NCBI RefSeq assembly: GCF_027244095.1
Contig: NC_069662.1
Span: forward strand, 12,426,501 to 12,490,500
DNA: 64,000 nt
Source of the DNA: Hemicordylus capensis
Lineage: Eukaryota > Chordata > Lepidosauria > Squamata > Cordylidae
Direction: 5' to 3'
The notes under the pieces were generated by a model. The model worked only from the letters and a program-made list of their open reading frames with translations, ran no database searches and was not told the origin of the DNA. Of this stretch, positions 32,241 through 44,499 are shown piece by piece; the first letter of the stretch is position 1; every line of letters starts with the position of its first letter. The translations under genes and the position numbers were made by a program.

Positions 32241-32395
32241 GGATGAAGTCACCCCACCAAAGGCCTGCGGAAGCTTATCTGAAGTCCCCACCCCAACTTT
32301 CCTACTCTGAGGGGCAGGCCCTCAACCCTAAGCCAACAAAACACACAAGACGACAAGCTCCTCCTCAGACACTCTTCAGCATATGGAACCTGGAC

Positions 32396-32401
32396 TTTAT
32401 T
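32396..32401 (-). terminator. poly(A) signal AATAAA for TMEM55B
   Basis: TTTATT on the plus strand. It ends the repeat-poor stretch that follows the stop codon. Confidence 0.5.
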
Positions 32402-34419
32402 TACAACCATCCAATCATTTGTTCATTCCTCCTTTGGCTGGGGGGAGAAGAAAGAGGGCAAGAGACAAGTTTAATCATGACTGGGAAGGGAGAAAGGAGC
32501 AGGAAGATGGGGAAGGAGACAAGAGAGGCAGGCAGCCACTATCCATGGAGGAGAGTGATTTAAATAAGTCTGTACATATGAACCATCCCTTATATACAAG
32601 CTGGAACAGCAACAAGTTAGGGGGCCAGAAGCTCAAAGCCATGGGAGTGGGATGGGGAGAGAAGAGAAGGGAAAGAGTCTGAGTCAGGGACTACTGGTGG
32701 AATCTTTAACACCCAACTAGCCAACGCCAAGACAGGCATGCAGGCGGGACCAACACTTCCCAGCACCTCGGATGACTTGAGGACTCACAACGGGAACCCC
32801 CCCTCTTGTTGAGCTACTGCGCCCCCTCCCTCCGGAGTTCAGGCCACTCGCCTCCCACCAGTGTCGCCTGCAGCTCTCAAACATCTTAGGCAAAGGGCGG
32901 GCTGCATTCCTCCCCACAAAACCGCTCTGAGGCTGCACAAAAGCAAGTTCTTGGGAGAGAAGTGGCGAAAGAAAAGCTAAGGTCACCAAAGGCGGAAATG
33001 AGGCTGGGAGAAGCCTCACTGGCATTGCCGGAAAAGAACTTAGATGGAATCCCATTGGGGGAGGGAAGGAACGAGAGCTTGGTTGTTCCATGTCAGATCT
33101 CCCCACCACCCAAGTGAAAAATAAGGGAGAGGAATTCTATCCCCACCCCCACCCCCCATTTCATGGCTTAAGGCTGAAAATGTCATTGCATGAATGGGGT
33201 ATTTACACTAGGCAAAACCAGGGGCAGGGCAGGATGAGAAAGTGGTCCCTCACCTCCCCCCCCCCCAAGAGTGGGGCTTTGGTTCTTAGAGAGTAAGAGG
33301 GGAGTCCCTAAACCAAGGAATATGAAAGAGAAAACTAGGAACATAGAAGACTAAGCAGAGTGGAGAGAAGCTGAAGTCCCCAAGTTCTTGTAGAACCCGA
33401 GAGGCTTTTGGCCCAAGGGCCTTTGCATCTCAGGATGGTGGCTGGTCACAGAACAAGAGGAGAGAGGCTGGGGTGGGGGCACCAAGATCAACTCCAGACG
33501 GTACGAAGCAACACAAGCAAGGGGAGATACCTGGACCACAGCCCTCACGGAGAAGACATCTGGAGCACACTGGCCGCCAGGAAGAGAGTTCTCCATGAGT
33601 CACAGGGAGCCAGCAGGGGAGAGCTGTTCCCCATCCATGCTTCTCCCCTCTCCCAGCCCACCATTTAAGGAATGTGCAGGACCCCTTTGTTTCCACAGCT
33701 TTGGCTGTCCTCTACAGCTGCCCCCAATCCAGAGCTTGAAAGAGAGGAGGATGAATCAACACAGTAGTGACTCCCGGTAGCTTCCAGCCTTGGCCAGGAA
33801 GCAGTTAAGCAGCTCCAAGAACAGTAAACGGCTTCTAAAAATGCAACTCCCAGCTGAGTTACCATAGTGTAGTGTGAGTGGTTGAGCCGCATTCTGACGG
33901 GATCCCCATTTGGGATTGGGCCACTTCTTTCTAAGCATGCCACCGGCCCTTCTGTTGCGTGGCCAGTCCCAGCACAGCCGCTGCCGTTCAGACATCTTCC
34001 ACAGGTAGGAGGCACTGAGGAATTGCTCCCCTGGCTCGGGTCCCAAAACATTCAATTGTGCCCTAGCTCCTCTTGAAGTCAGTCCCGTCCGTGTTCTGTT
34101 GCCCACTGGGGTGATAGAAGGGCCTCTGGGCCCAGGGTAGACCCAGATTTCTGCAACCCAAGTTCTTCAGGTCCGATGGTCCGTTTTTGGCACCACACCT
34201 AGCCCAAGGGAAGAGACTCTGGTGAAGACTCCCAGGGGAGGGTTGCAGACACTGTTGAGATGATCGAATGGGGCACTGGCACAGCAGGAAGGCGAGACGG
34301 AAGGTTCCGGCCCCAAAGGGGGTGGGCTGGAGAGAAAAAGAGGGTAGGCAGGGCTGGCTCTTGGCCGATGATGCACTGGGAGCAACAGAAGCTGGAAATG
34401 GAGGGGAGCTCGGAAGGGC
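32402..34419 (-). other. TMEM55B 3'UTR
   Basis: About 2 kb with almost no interspersed repeats between the TMEM55B stop and an AATAAA on the minus strand at 32396-32401. The freedom from repeats in an otherwise crowded window fits a transcribed 3'UTR. Confidence 0.55.
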
Positions 34420-37400
34420 TCAGGAGAAGTTCTGGACAGGGTGGCTGACTCTCATGCAGGCCCAGTATGTGGCTCGGCCCAGGCAGACCAAGGCCAGGAG
34501 GATGACCAGTGCCCACGCAGCGTAGATCCCACGATAATGTTGGGCCTGTTTCCACGTGCCAAACTGGGGACAGAGAGCGAGGCAAAAGAGGAATCAGCAA
34601 GAAAGATTTCAGGGCTCGCCTCACTAGCGAAGTGTCAAACATTTGCTGGGAGGTGGTGATCAGGAATTTGGGGATAATTGAAGCAGCAAATGGCTGCACC
34701 ACTGCAGCCTAGGCTGTAGCTCCCCCTGTGGTGCAGCAGGGAATACCTGAGAGTCACAAAGGAAGCTGATCCCCTGCCAGAAAAGGGCAAGGCTGACTTA
34801 GGAACATAGGAAGCTGCCTTAGACTGAGTCGGTCCCTTGGTCCATGTAGCTTAGTATTGTCTACACTGACTGGCAGTGGCTTCTCCAAGGTTGCAGGCAG
34901 GAATCTCTCTCAGCCCTATCTTGGAGATGCCGCCAGGGATTGATCCTGGGACCTCCTGCATGCTACCACTGAGCTACGGCCCGATCCCCTAAGGGGAATA
35001 TCTTATAGCGCTCACATGTAGTCACCCATTCAAATGCAAAGCAAGATGAACCCTGCTTAGCAAAGGCAACAATTCATGTTCATTACCACAAGACCGACTC
35101 TCCACCCAGGTCACATCCAGGACCATATTGCCCCTTCTGGAGCCTCACCCCCGAGGACTCCATCACCTGCGACCCAAACTGAGCACCACACCTAGGCATA
35201 TGAGTGCGGTCTACAGGCCTGCTTTTTCAACTAGACACAGCAGCTGCACAAGACCTCATTCACATCAGGACCACAAGTCGGGGAGAGCAGGCTTTTAACC
35301 TTATCCCTCAAATCTCGTTCTGGATCTCCCCACCCTGTAGCTGCAAAGGGGAAAAAGCTCCCTTTGGTGCCAACAGGAGTTTTTAACTCCTGTTGGCCAA
35401 ACGCTACAGTTCAGATATGTACTGAGGCTCCATGTGGCTATTTATAGTTGGAGGAAATCCATCACACAGGCCCCAAACATGTGATAGGAACATTGGGCCA
35501 CAATCCTCTGTAGGTGTTCACTTTTGGGTCTGCTCTCAGCTTTAACACACACATTTTAAAATGCTTCCTAGGGACGGTTGAGGAAGCACAGCTGGTTCCC
35601 CTTTAAGACATGTCCCCTTCTCTTTCAAAGACTTGTTTTAATATTCAAGCCGTGATTATTTTATTTCATGCTGCATATTTTCTTCTTCTTCAGGGCACTT
35701 TACAAAACAATGGTGGGGGAGAGAAGAGGCAAAGGAACTGCAGTAGCAGTTTTAAGTAATATTTTGATTGCAGCAAGCTTCGGGGGGGAAATTTCATTTC
35801 CTGCCAGGAGGATCCTGCTTCCCTACACAATAAACCAGGGGTGGGCAAACTTAGCCCTCCAGCTGCTGTTGAACTACAACTCCCATCACCAACTCCTCCC
35901 ACCCTCGTGGCTGGGGATGATGGGAATTGTAGCTCAACAACAGCTGGAGGGCCAAGTTGGCCCAATAGTGAACCCTTGTAGTGAGAAAGAAGCAGCCTCC
36001 ACAGCCATTCAAGCACGTTCCAAGACCAGACTCCTAGATTCCACAGACCCAAAAGTAAGCTCTGTCCTGTGGTCTGAAACTTGCCATAGATCGTGATTAA
36101 GGACAGAAGGAGCCTTGGTGTCTCTATGGTAAGACCGACACTTTGCACTGGAAGCATCACAGAGGAAGGCCAATTCTAGAGAGCAATGATCACTAAGGAC
36201 TGCGGTGGGATTGTGCCTCCTTGCCCATACTTACTGCAAGGCCTGTTGCGGTCATAGCCATTAAGATGCCCAACAGGAAGCAGCAAAAACATCTCTTCCG
36301 GGGGTACCGGCGCCCAATGGAGGAGCTGGTGGTGGAAAGGACAGAAGAGCCCATTAGTTTGCCTGAGACTCACTCTCTCGCAGGGCCTCATGCCTCTGGG
36401 GTCCAAAGGGTACTGAGCACTCAGCTCTCAACGGGATAGCAGTTTGCCTCCCCAGAGCGAGGGGCAGGTTTTTGCCCCAGCATCACTGTCACACCCCCTC
36501 AGGCCCTCAAACAGCATTGTTTGAGACTTGTCCCTCTTCCGGGCTGGAACTTTGCCTTCATGTGGAAGGAGCATTCCACCCACACACCCCGGTTGCTAGA
36601 ACTGGCCATTTTCCACCCCCTCATTCCTGCCAGGGCCTGCTAGGTAAGCAAGAGTGGGCTAACTCACACTTTACGGCAGTGCGGACATCGGGCTAAGGTG
36701 CGGTCTGTGAACTCAGTCCACTGGAGTGGGGGAAGAGAAGAGATGAAGAAACGCTAGTCAAACCGAACTGAAAAGAAAAACCCCCCACCCAGCCCCAAAC
36801 ATGCCTGTCCATCCAATATGGATTCAGGTGAACAGCTCAAGGGCCAATAATTAGCGTGGATCCACCAATGTGATGCCACAAAGGGATGGGATCATCTCAA
36901 AGGGATTCCATGCGTCGACAGACTGCATTGCACCCTGTAGCTGCAGCATGTCAGCCCAGCAATGGGAACCACCACCCAATAAATTTATCAATTACACTTC
37001 TACAGTGTAGGGATAGACGGCTGAACTCTTGGGCCCCCAGCTTCTCCCCACTCCCAGTAATCCATACCAGAAAACTGTTTTTGCAGTGGCCACAGTTGAC
37101 ACGCACACCAACCGGCTGGGGCTCAGGACTCAGGGGCCCAGGATGTACAGGGCCCAGGTTAATGATCCTTTTGCTGAGGAAGAGAGTTTGGGAGGTGGGG
37201 AGAGACATATTTATTGCAGTTATATCACAACTTCCTTCCAAGCAGCTTAGGCAGCAGATGTGGCATGCAGGGTCATCTTTCCCACCCAGATAAAAACTTC
37301 ATCTTCTCCAATTTTCATGGATTCAACTCGCAAACAAGAGGAGATTTCAACTGGCATCTAAATAACCGAGGAAGTCGATGCCTGACAAATGTGCCGGGGA

Positions 37401-40400
37401 AGGGAGTCCTCCAGCCACGGAGCCACCTCAGAGAAGGCCTTGCTGCAGGGAGCCACATCACAAAGTGGGAGCACCATAGCAGGACTTCAACAGAAAATCT
37501 TTACCTCAAGAGGTCCATATGGACATTCAGCCCAGGCCACTCCCATTTTTCCTTTCCAACTGCTGGATCACATTAGAGGCTATGCCACATCATGTCTGGC
37601 ACCCTTCATAGGATGTCAGAGACTCTGACAGATGCCCATCCAGGTTTTTTTTTTTTTGCAAACCTTTTTTTGCAAACCTTCAATGAAGGGAAGCCCACCA
37701 CAGCATGAGGCAGACAGTTCCATTGTCAAACGGCTCTTACAATTAGGAAATTCTTCCCAAGGTCTAGCCCAGCTCTGCTTTCTTGTAATTTCAACCCAAT
37801 GGTTGGATTTCAGGGGCATCGGAGAAGGTGTGCTACTTCTTATGCAAGGCAGCCCTTCCAATATTTGGATGGCTATCTTGTCTCCCCTTAGTCCTCTCTT
37901 CTCCAGGCTAAACACACCCACATTCTTCAACTATTCCTCATAAGATTTGATTTCCAATCCCCTTCACCATCTTGGCTTCCCTCCTCTGAACCCATTCCAG
38001 TTCATCAGCATCCTTTTTTTAAAAACAGGCTGCAGAAATGGACACAATATTCCAGAGCTGCCACCCCTCCCTCCACTCCTAAACATGCCACGCCTAGATT
38101 TTGAAATCATTAACAAAACAGGCTCATTACATTCACATCTGTCTTCTGGGCTGCAGAACTAAAAGTCTCATATCACAGCTCAAAGTACTGTAGGGCAGGG
38201 GCAGAGGTGACCTGGTCTCCTTAGAAGTTTATAGAATGCTACTGGGGTGGGGGTAAAGGTAATTGGCTAAAATTTAGCAGAGTCTAGGAACTGAACTTAT
38301 TGATTTCATTAAGAGCCGCCCAACTTCCCCTCATAATTTGAACACTGCCACAGACAAGAATTCCACAGAGCGTGGAATTTGAGACCCAATCGTAACACAG
38401 CCACTGCACCCTTTCCCGGGAACCTTTGGACCCCATCCCCTTATTACCAGTATGTCCGAGGACAGGCAATGCGCTGAGATGTCACCTTGCAGATCAGGAG
38501 GCAGTTGCAGGGGCATCTCACATACTTCTTGCCAGGAGGAGCATTTTTTATTGGCTGGAGCAGAAAAAAGGGGGGAAAGGTATACCATAGTTAAATGGCA
38601 GGTGACTGGCACACACATTCCAGTTTAAAAAGAAGCTGGAGGCAGAGACCGAAGGAAAGGTGAAATGGATCTAACTGTCTAATCCACATGCCACGAACAG
38701 GACCCAGGTTACTGAAAAGACTCCTGCTGCTGCTGCAATGTCAAAGAATGTTCACAAACATTCCAACTACTCAAGGTTGAATTAAGATCTTTAGAAACAG
38801 TAGCGTGATTTCTGTGAACAAAGAAAAAGGTCTAAGAAAAATTCATGGCTAAGAAAAAATTCATAGGAGTGCAGACTAGGTGAAGCCAGACACAGATACC
38901 AGAACAGCTGTGGGAAAGGAGAAGTCAAACAAGCATTCTGTACTGGCTCAGGGAATTATGAACCAGGGAGCCAAAAAGGCAGAAGTGGGTGATGGTTTTC
39001 CGGAAAATTTCCCCATGCAAGTTTCCCCCTCAATTGCTCAAAGTTTGCATTAATTCCCCCCCCTAAAAAACACAACACAAAAAGGACACCTATGCATTTT
39101 TTTCCTGATGCCCTAAATAATTCATGATCTGATCTGGCATGTTTGACCTATTTATATAGTTGTTTTAAAAAACCTCCGCCATGTTAATTTCCCACACTGT
39201 ATTGCTAATGTTTCTCAAGTTGCCAAGTAGTTCAACTGAAATATTTGATCAATAAAGACATTTCATGCACTTTAATTGATCTACTGAAAAATTCAAAGCT
39301 TTGTGGGGAATGTTTTTTGGAATACTCCATAAATCAACAAAACATATTTATCCTCTCCTACTTCCTTGATATAATCACTTCCTATGTATAACTGAAGAAC
39401 ATTAATTACAACTTTGAAATTACTGGACTTGCTTAATATTGCACTGGCATCCTTTCATTGTCCCCGATGAGTTTTATGAGACAATACTGGACATCCAGAT
39501 CATGATGCCCTCAGGGACATATTTGGTGATGCGCTGTGGGATTGAGCGGGAAGCAAAGGTTGATAGAAGTTGCCCCTTGTCCTGATCAAGCAATAGCACA
39601 GTGGAATTCTGGAACTTGCACTGCCACATGTGCGTAATGCTAGTCTGGATGTCAGCCAATGAAATTTTAAAAGTGGAAAATTTTCCATCAGAAAAATAAG
39701 GGGAAATTTTTCTGCCCCACATCCCTAGGGAGCATCAATTTAACAAATCAATTAAATAACCAGCTAAATATTTTGGTCACAGATCTATAAAAACATATGT
39801 GCATGTCCTATGACAACCAAATTTTATGCAGTAAATGCAGAGCAAGTATTTTAGTCTTGGGAGACGCATCTGATATGAAGTTCACTGGATGGCCTTCAGA
39901 AAGTCATTAATTCTTAACCAAACTTATCTAGAGTAGATACAAGCAAAAACTGAAGTAACTGAAGCATTTTGTACTCCAGAAGCAAGAAACACTTCAGAAG
40001 GGCTTTGGAAAACGTGGGGGAGGATTTTCTACACTTATCTGGAACTTATTTTATTTATTACATTTATAGACCGCCCCATCCAAAGGCTCCGGGCAGTGCA
40101 CAAGTTTTAAAAAACTAAAACAAACACTATCTAACACACACTGCTTAAAACAATATAAAAACAATTCTAACACAATTCAAAACCATTTAAAACCAATTAA
40201 AATACCCCAGAACAATTTTAAAACTTTGGAAGACCAGGCCAAACGAGCAAGTTTTCAGGGCTCTCTTAAAGGCCAACAGTGATCCTAAACTGCAGATATC
40301 AGCCAGGAGTGCATTCCATAGGCCAGGAGGCACTACAAAGAAGGCCCGGTTCAGAGTCGCCACCAGACATATTGGTGGTAACTGGAGACAGACCTCTCCA

Positions 40401-43400
40401 GATGACCTCAACATCAGTGTTCCTAGAGGGGACACTGTTAGAGACAGGGATTCCCATATGTTGACTACAACTCCCAGCATCCCCAGCTGCAATGGCCTTG
40501 GGCTGCAGATTCTGAGAGTTGTAGTCAACACATATGGGAATCCCTTTCAGAGGGGACACTGATCAACGTGCAATGGGGATCATACAGAAGAAGGCGCTCT
40601 CTAAGGTAGCCCAGACCCAAGCTGTTCAGGTCTTTGTATTTTGTCTGGAAACAAAATACAGGGCAACTAGCAGCCAGGGCAACTGTTTTAAAACAGGCTT
40701 AATATGGTCTCTCCGGGTTACCCCAGAGACCAGTCTGGCTGACGCATTTTGAACTAACTGAAGTTTCCGAACTACAAACTAAATGTTCAATTTGTGAGAT
40801 TTCTGAAATATCTGTTTCTACAATAGACTAGAGTGCTGGAATTTAGTGCACAGGTTTAACATGATATGTTCTTAAGGTTAGTACATATAATGTTCTATCT
40901 ACTACCACTATGAACTTGCAATTTCTCTATGATAAATCATTTCTCTTATTGCAAGTATGAGTATTCTGTTATGGTTAGTGGAACGGTAGAACCCCAAGGA
41001 GAAGAGACTAACAAGTGCGAAGTGAAAGGGTCAGATAGAGACCAATATCGTTTTCCTGATTCTCACACCAATCTTGTTAGGTAGAACTTTCTTACAAGAC
41101 GACAACCTGGAAGAGGAAAATAAAGACACCACCAGGACTGCCCACTGAACTCAAAGAAAACCTTAGGTGTGAAACCAGGTCCAAAGTCTATCCTGAACCA
41201 AAATAAAATAAAATATCCTGGATAAACCTGTCCGACAGCTCTTAGTTTGCTTCCTGTCATCCACAAAGTGAAATCTAGTTTGCGGGTGTTAAAAAGGTGT
41301 GGTTCAGGATATGTACAGGATATTTATTTATTCACTCACTCAAGTAACATCAGGTACCTGCTCAGAAAGTGAACAGCAAAGCAGATGATAGAGAGAGTCT
41401 GGACTCTTAAGGTTTGATTTTAAACTCTGCAGAACACCAGCACTGGCTTCCATCTCTATGGAGTACAGTATGCTTATCTAAGAACCAAAGCCATTGCTTT
41501 ATGACATTTATGTTGACTAAAATAGAGTCTACATATTTTAGTCAACATAAATGTCATAAAGCAATGCCTTTGGTTTCATACACCACATTGAACTCTGGAG
41601 GCTAAAAGGAAAATAGGAAAATAAATAAGGTGCCCAAGAGGACTGGAATGAGAAGCCTTTTGGAAGGGTGGTATAAAAGTTTTAATAATAAAAAATAAAT
41701 AAATAAGCCAAGTATGGAAGCATTGGCCCTGGGCTAGATCCTGGTTTAACAGCAGCATTTCAGAGAGCCAGCATGGTATAGTGGTTAGAGTGCTGGACTA
41801 GGACCAGGGAGACCTGAGTTCAAATCCCCATTCAGCCATGAAACTAGCTGGGTGACTCTGGGCCAGTCACTTCTCTCTCAGCCTAACCTGTTTCACAGGG
41901 TTGTTGTGAAAGAGAAACTCAAGTATGTAGTACACCACTCTGGGCTCCTTGGAGGAAGAGCAGGATATAAATGTAAAAATAACAACAACAATATAATTTT
42001 GCATCCGTAAAGCACCTAATGAATACTCAAAGTGCCGCACTTAAATTATCTCATTGTTCTTTACAGCAACCCTGTAAGTAAATACCAGTTGCAGGGGAGC
42101 AACAGCAAGAGAGAGGGCATGCCCTCAGCTCTTGCCTGCGGGCTTCTCAGAAGCATCTGGTGGGCCACTGTGCGAAACGGGATACTGGACTAGGTAGAGT
42201 TCAGGGGGAAATTGGGGTTGAAGGATGTGCACTGATCCTTCTAGTCTAGTGCCCCCCCTCCCTTCCACCCCCCAATCCTTTTAAGCTGTTTGGGGATCTG
42301 CTCTTTTAAATAGGCCCGGTGGTGGCTTAGTTTGGATTGGAAGAAGCGCTTTCCCCTCCAACCTCAATAATCAAACCAAAGAATCTTTCAAACTGCAAAA
42401 GGGTTAGATGCCTGAACAGTTTTAAGGTCCTGGAAGGGAATGGTGGTAGGAATGGACAGCCAAGAATACATCCTCTATTAGATGCTAGGCCAAAAGGAAA
42501 GCAGAGGCAGCTTGCTTCCCTTCAACCTAACAGGCAGCCGGCACACGGAGAGCTTGCTGCTGTCTCAATGCTTTCAGGTTTGTTTTTTTTAAAAAGAGAG
42601 CGAAACACCTTCTTCTCTCCATAAAAAAACAGAATGACTTTCTGTATACCTCAAGTTTCCCCTGGGGATACAGAAGCCACCCCCTTTGTTTTTGTTGGCT
42701 GTTTCAGCACTATCCTGGCTGCAATAAATTATTGACCCAAATGATGCTGCAGTTAGAGTTGGAATAGCTGAGCCAGAGAAACAGCAGTTTGCCAAAAACC
42801 TCACACAGAACTCACGGCTGAGGTCAGATTTAAGTGGGGAGCCTCCCGGCTCACACTTCAACTTCTTCACCACTATTAGGTCTCAGCTTTTGACTGGTCA
42901 GCACCCACATGCTGCCCTCCAACAGTGCTCACCGTGGCTTCATTGCAGACGCTACATTTCACCACATGCTGGTGCATCTTGCCTTCCACATTGATGGGGC
43001 TCTGGCAAACCCGGCAGGTGATCATGGGAGCACTGCCGCTCTCTGGAGACGCCAAGGGTGAGTAGGGCGGGGGATCCTCTCCGGGAAGCACTGCAGCCTG
43101 GCCCCCATCACTGACCCCGCTGAACGAAGGAAACCCTTACCAAAAAGAAAAAAAGGGGGGGAAGATCATGGAAAGAGAGCAATGGGCACAGCTGCAAGTA
43201 GGGTTATGCAGCTCCTTCATCCATGCACTGCTCTCCAGCAAACTCTTGCTGAAAAGGGTTTTCCATGCACCAACATAAACCCTGCTGCCTCCATCATCGC
43301 TCATCTCCTCCTACCAGGACTACAACACCCCTCCCGGACAACACGTGATTCTGCTCAAGTTCTCACAAAAATATGAGTCCTGCTGGATTAGAATAAAGAG

Positions 43401-44491
43401 CCATCTAGCTTTGCATCCTGCTTCCCACAGGGGCCAACACTGGATGCCTCTCAAACATCCACAAGCAGGGCTTGAGGGCAGTGGTCTTTCCCTGCTGTTG
43501 TCTCCAGCCTGCAACTAACATTTAAAACATGGAGATTCCATGCTGCCACAGCCTGTTTTGATTCTTGCCCCCAAATGAAGTGCAACTCATCCCACAAAAT
43601 CATATACTTTCTAATATTTGCTTGTGGGCCCCACTGCACAAGAATAAGAAAATATTTTGCTAGAACCAGGCCCATGCTGGAATTAGGGAGAGGAAAGTGG
43701 GGCAGCCTTTAATTAGATCAGCAAGACCCACCCCTGGATTCCCTTCCCACCCTTCACTCTTAGCTGTATTATGATCCCCCGTTTGCCTTCTAAGCAGCTG
43801 CTAAAGAAGTCCTCCAGCCTCTTAAAACTGAAGCACTGAAACTGAAGGACTCAAACGGGGCATAACAAAAACAAAAAGATCTTATGTTCACACTCAGGCT
43901 TTGGGAGGCCCCCATGTTGTCACATGCTCTCCTCCCTGACAGCAATACCCAAGATGCTTCCCAGCCAGTCGGGGCTCCACCCTACCCTCAGCCTACCCCT
44001 GCTTAGTCCTGGGCTTTTCCACCTAATAGTCTAATGCAGAGGTTCCCCACCTGTGGTCCTCCAGTTGTTACTGAGCAACAACTCCTGTCATTCCCAGCTA
44101 AAATTTATTGTGACAGAGGATGATGGAGGTTGTAGTTCATCAACATCTGGAGGGCCACAGGTTGGGAGCCCCTCTTCTAACCCCACCCCAGGGGGCACCC
44201 AAGCCCCACCCATGCCGTCTAGCCCCGCCCACTTTGAACAAGCCCCTCCCCTGCCATTTCAACCTACCAAAGCCATCTTACTCGTTTCCCCACCAGTCCC
44301 CACCCTTTCAGCACCTGGCTCTCATGCATATTCATGAGGGGGTGTGGCTCACCCTGAGGGGGGTTCGGTCTCCCAGGCGGGACCGAGGCCGAACCTGGCG
44401 GAAGCCCCGCAGGCCCCACCAGCCCTCCAGCACCCAGGCCATCCCCAGGCTCAGCTGGGAGCAGCGGCGAGCGCTCGCCATCCGCAGCCAT
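34420..44491 (-). CDS. PIP4P1: Lysosomal transmembrane protein 55B (PIP4P1)
   Basis: TMEM55B is a late endosome/lysosome membrane protein, described as a PI(4,5)P2 4-phosphatase and as the anchor for JIP4 in lysosome positioning. Minus-strand exons are 44353-44491, 42933-43090, 38448-38554, 37068-37173, 36668-36720, 36235-36325 and 34420-34563, 798 bases giving 265 aa (human 277). The start [11 protein letters not shown] includes the ERSPLL dileucine lysosomal signal. [11 protein letters not shown] is a proline-rich tract. Zinc-type Cys pairs follow (CRVCQ, CSVCNEA, CPCNC, CGHCKN, CPHC). LICKVTSQR holds the CX5R motif. Two TM segments lie at [18 protein letters not shown] and [15 protein letters not shown], and it ends SHPVQNFS. 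The exon 1/2 junction is the least sure: an acceptor at 43091 keeps frame, while a stronger pyrimidine tract at about 43115 would not. Confidence 0.95.
34801..35105 (-). mobile_element. Chimeric SINE with both tRNA-like and 5S-like parts
   Basis: On the plus strand: Sauria body, then CTGCATGCTACCACTGAGCT (tRNA-like), then CCTAAGGGGAATATCTTATA and GAACCCTGCTTAGCAAAGG (5S-like). It lies in the last TMEM55B intron. Confidence 0.8.
35828..35966. mobile_element. Hairpin MITE copy
   Basis: Left GAACTACAACTCCCATCACC, right GGGATGATGGGAATTGTAGC, with outer arms GCCCTCCAGCTGCTGTTG and CAACAGCTGGAGGGC. Confidence 0.8.
37200..37530 (-). mobile_element. LINE 3' fragment, diverged
   Basis: The left side TTTATTGCAGTTATATCACA is a reversed LINE tail; the right side resembles the reversed ORF2 end seen in the 40.1 kb element. 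It is weak but consistent. Confidence 0.45.
37630..38080 (-). mobile_element. CR1 LINE fragment
   Basis: The plus strand has CTTCTCCAGGCTAAACACAC, TCCTCATAAGATTTGATTTC and GGACACAATATTCCAGAGC. Together these match the reverse strand of amniote CR1 ORF2. Confidence 0.75.
40043..40780 (-). mobile_element. L2-like LINE 3' fragment with a nested hairpin
   Basis: The left end TTATTTATTACATTTATAGA is the reversed tail with CCGCCC following. Minus-strand frames include [14 protein letters not shown] and [10 protein letters not shown]. It is split by the hairpin at 40438-40548. Confidence 0.75.
40438..40548. mobile_element. Hairpin MITE with 13-bp flanking direct repeats
   Basis: AGAGGGGACACTG occurs at 40425-40437 and again at 40549-40561, directly flanking a hairpin whose arms are GGGATTCCCATATGTTGACT and its complement. 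The host sequence is the LINE. Confidence 0.85.
41482..41577. repeat. Near-perfect hairpin, 43-bp arms and 9-nt loop
   Basis: Left arm 41482-41524 pairs with 41534-41577 with about two mismatches and one bulge near the outer ends; the loop is GAGTCTACA. The arm includes GCTTTATGACATTTATGTTG. It lies in TMEM55B intron 2 (between the exons at 38.5 and 42.9 kb). It is not similar to the other hairpin family. Confidence 0.9.
41766..41985 (+). mobile_element. tRNA-derived SINE with L2-type tail (reference copy)
   Basis: A complete copy: GCCAGCATGGTATAGTGGTT (A box), GAGTTCAAATCCCCATTCAG (B box), GGGTGACTCTGGGCCAGTCA, GGGCTCCTTGGAGGAAGAGC and an AACAACAA end. Confidence 0.85.
42085..42200 (-). repeat. 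Interspersed repeat, family unassigned
   Basis: GAGAGAGGGCATGCCCTCAG and CATCTGGTGGGCCACTGTGC are the reverse of the 56.95 kb repeat. Confidence 0.5.
43376..43520 (+). repeat. Interspersed repeat, family unassigned
   Basis: GTCCTGCTGGATTAGAATAA, GCATCCTGCTTCCCACAGGG and TTTCCCTGCTGTTG follow the order of the same family. Confidence 0.5.
44036..44174. mobile_element. Hairpin MITE copy
   Basis: Left GCAACAACTCCTGTCATTCC, right GATGATGGAGGTTGTAGTTC, outer GTGGTCCTCCAG and CTGGAGGGCCACAGG. It lies 180 bases inside TMEM55B intron 1. Confidence 0.75.
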
Positions 44492-44499
44492 CGCTGCTG

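Noticed and set aside
41766-41840. A tRNA gene from the A and B boxes
   Set aside because: No cloverleaf closes, and the sequence continues into a SINE body and tail.
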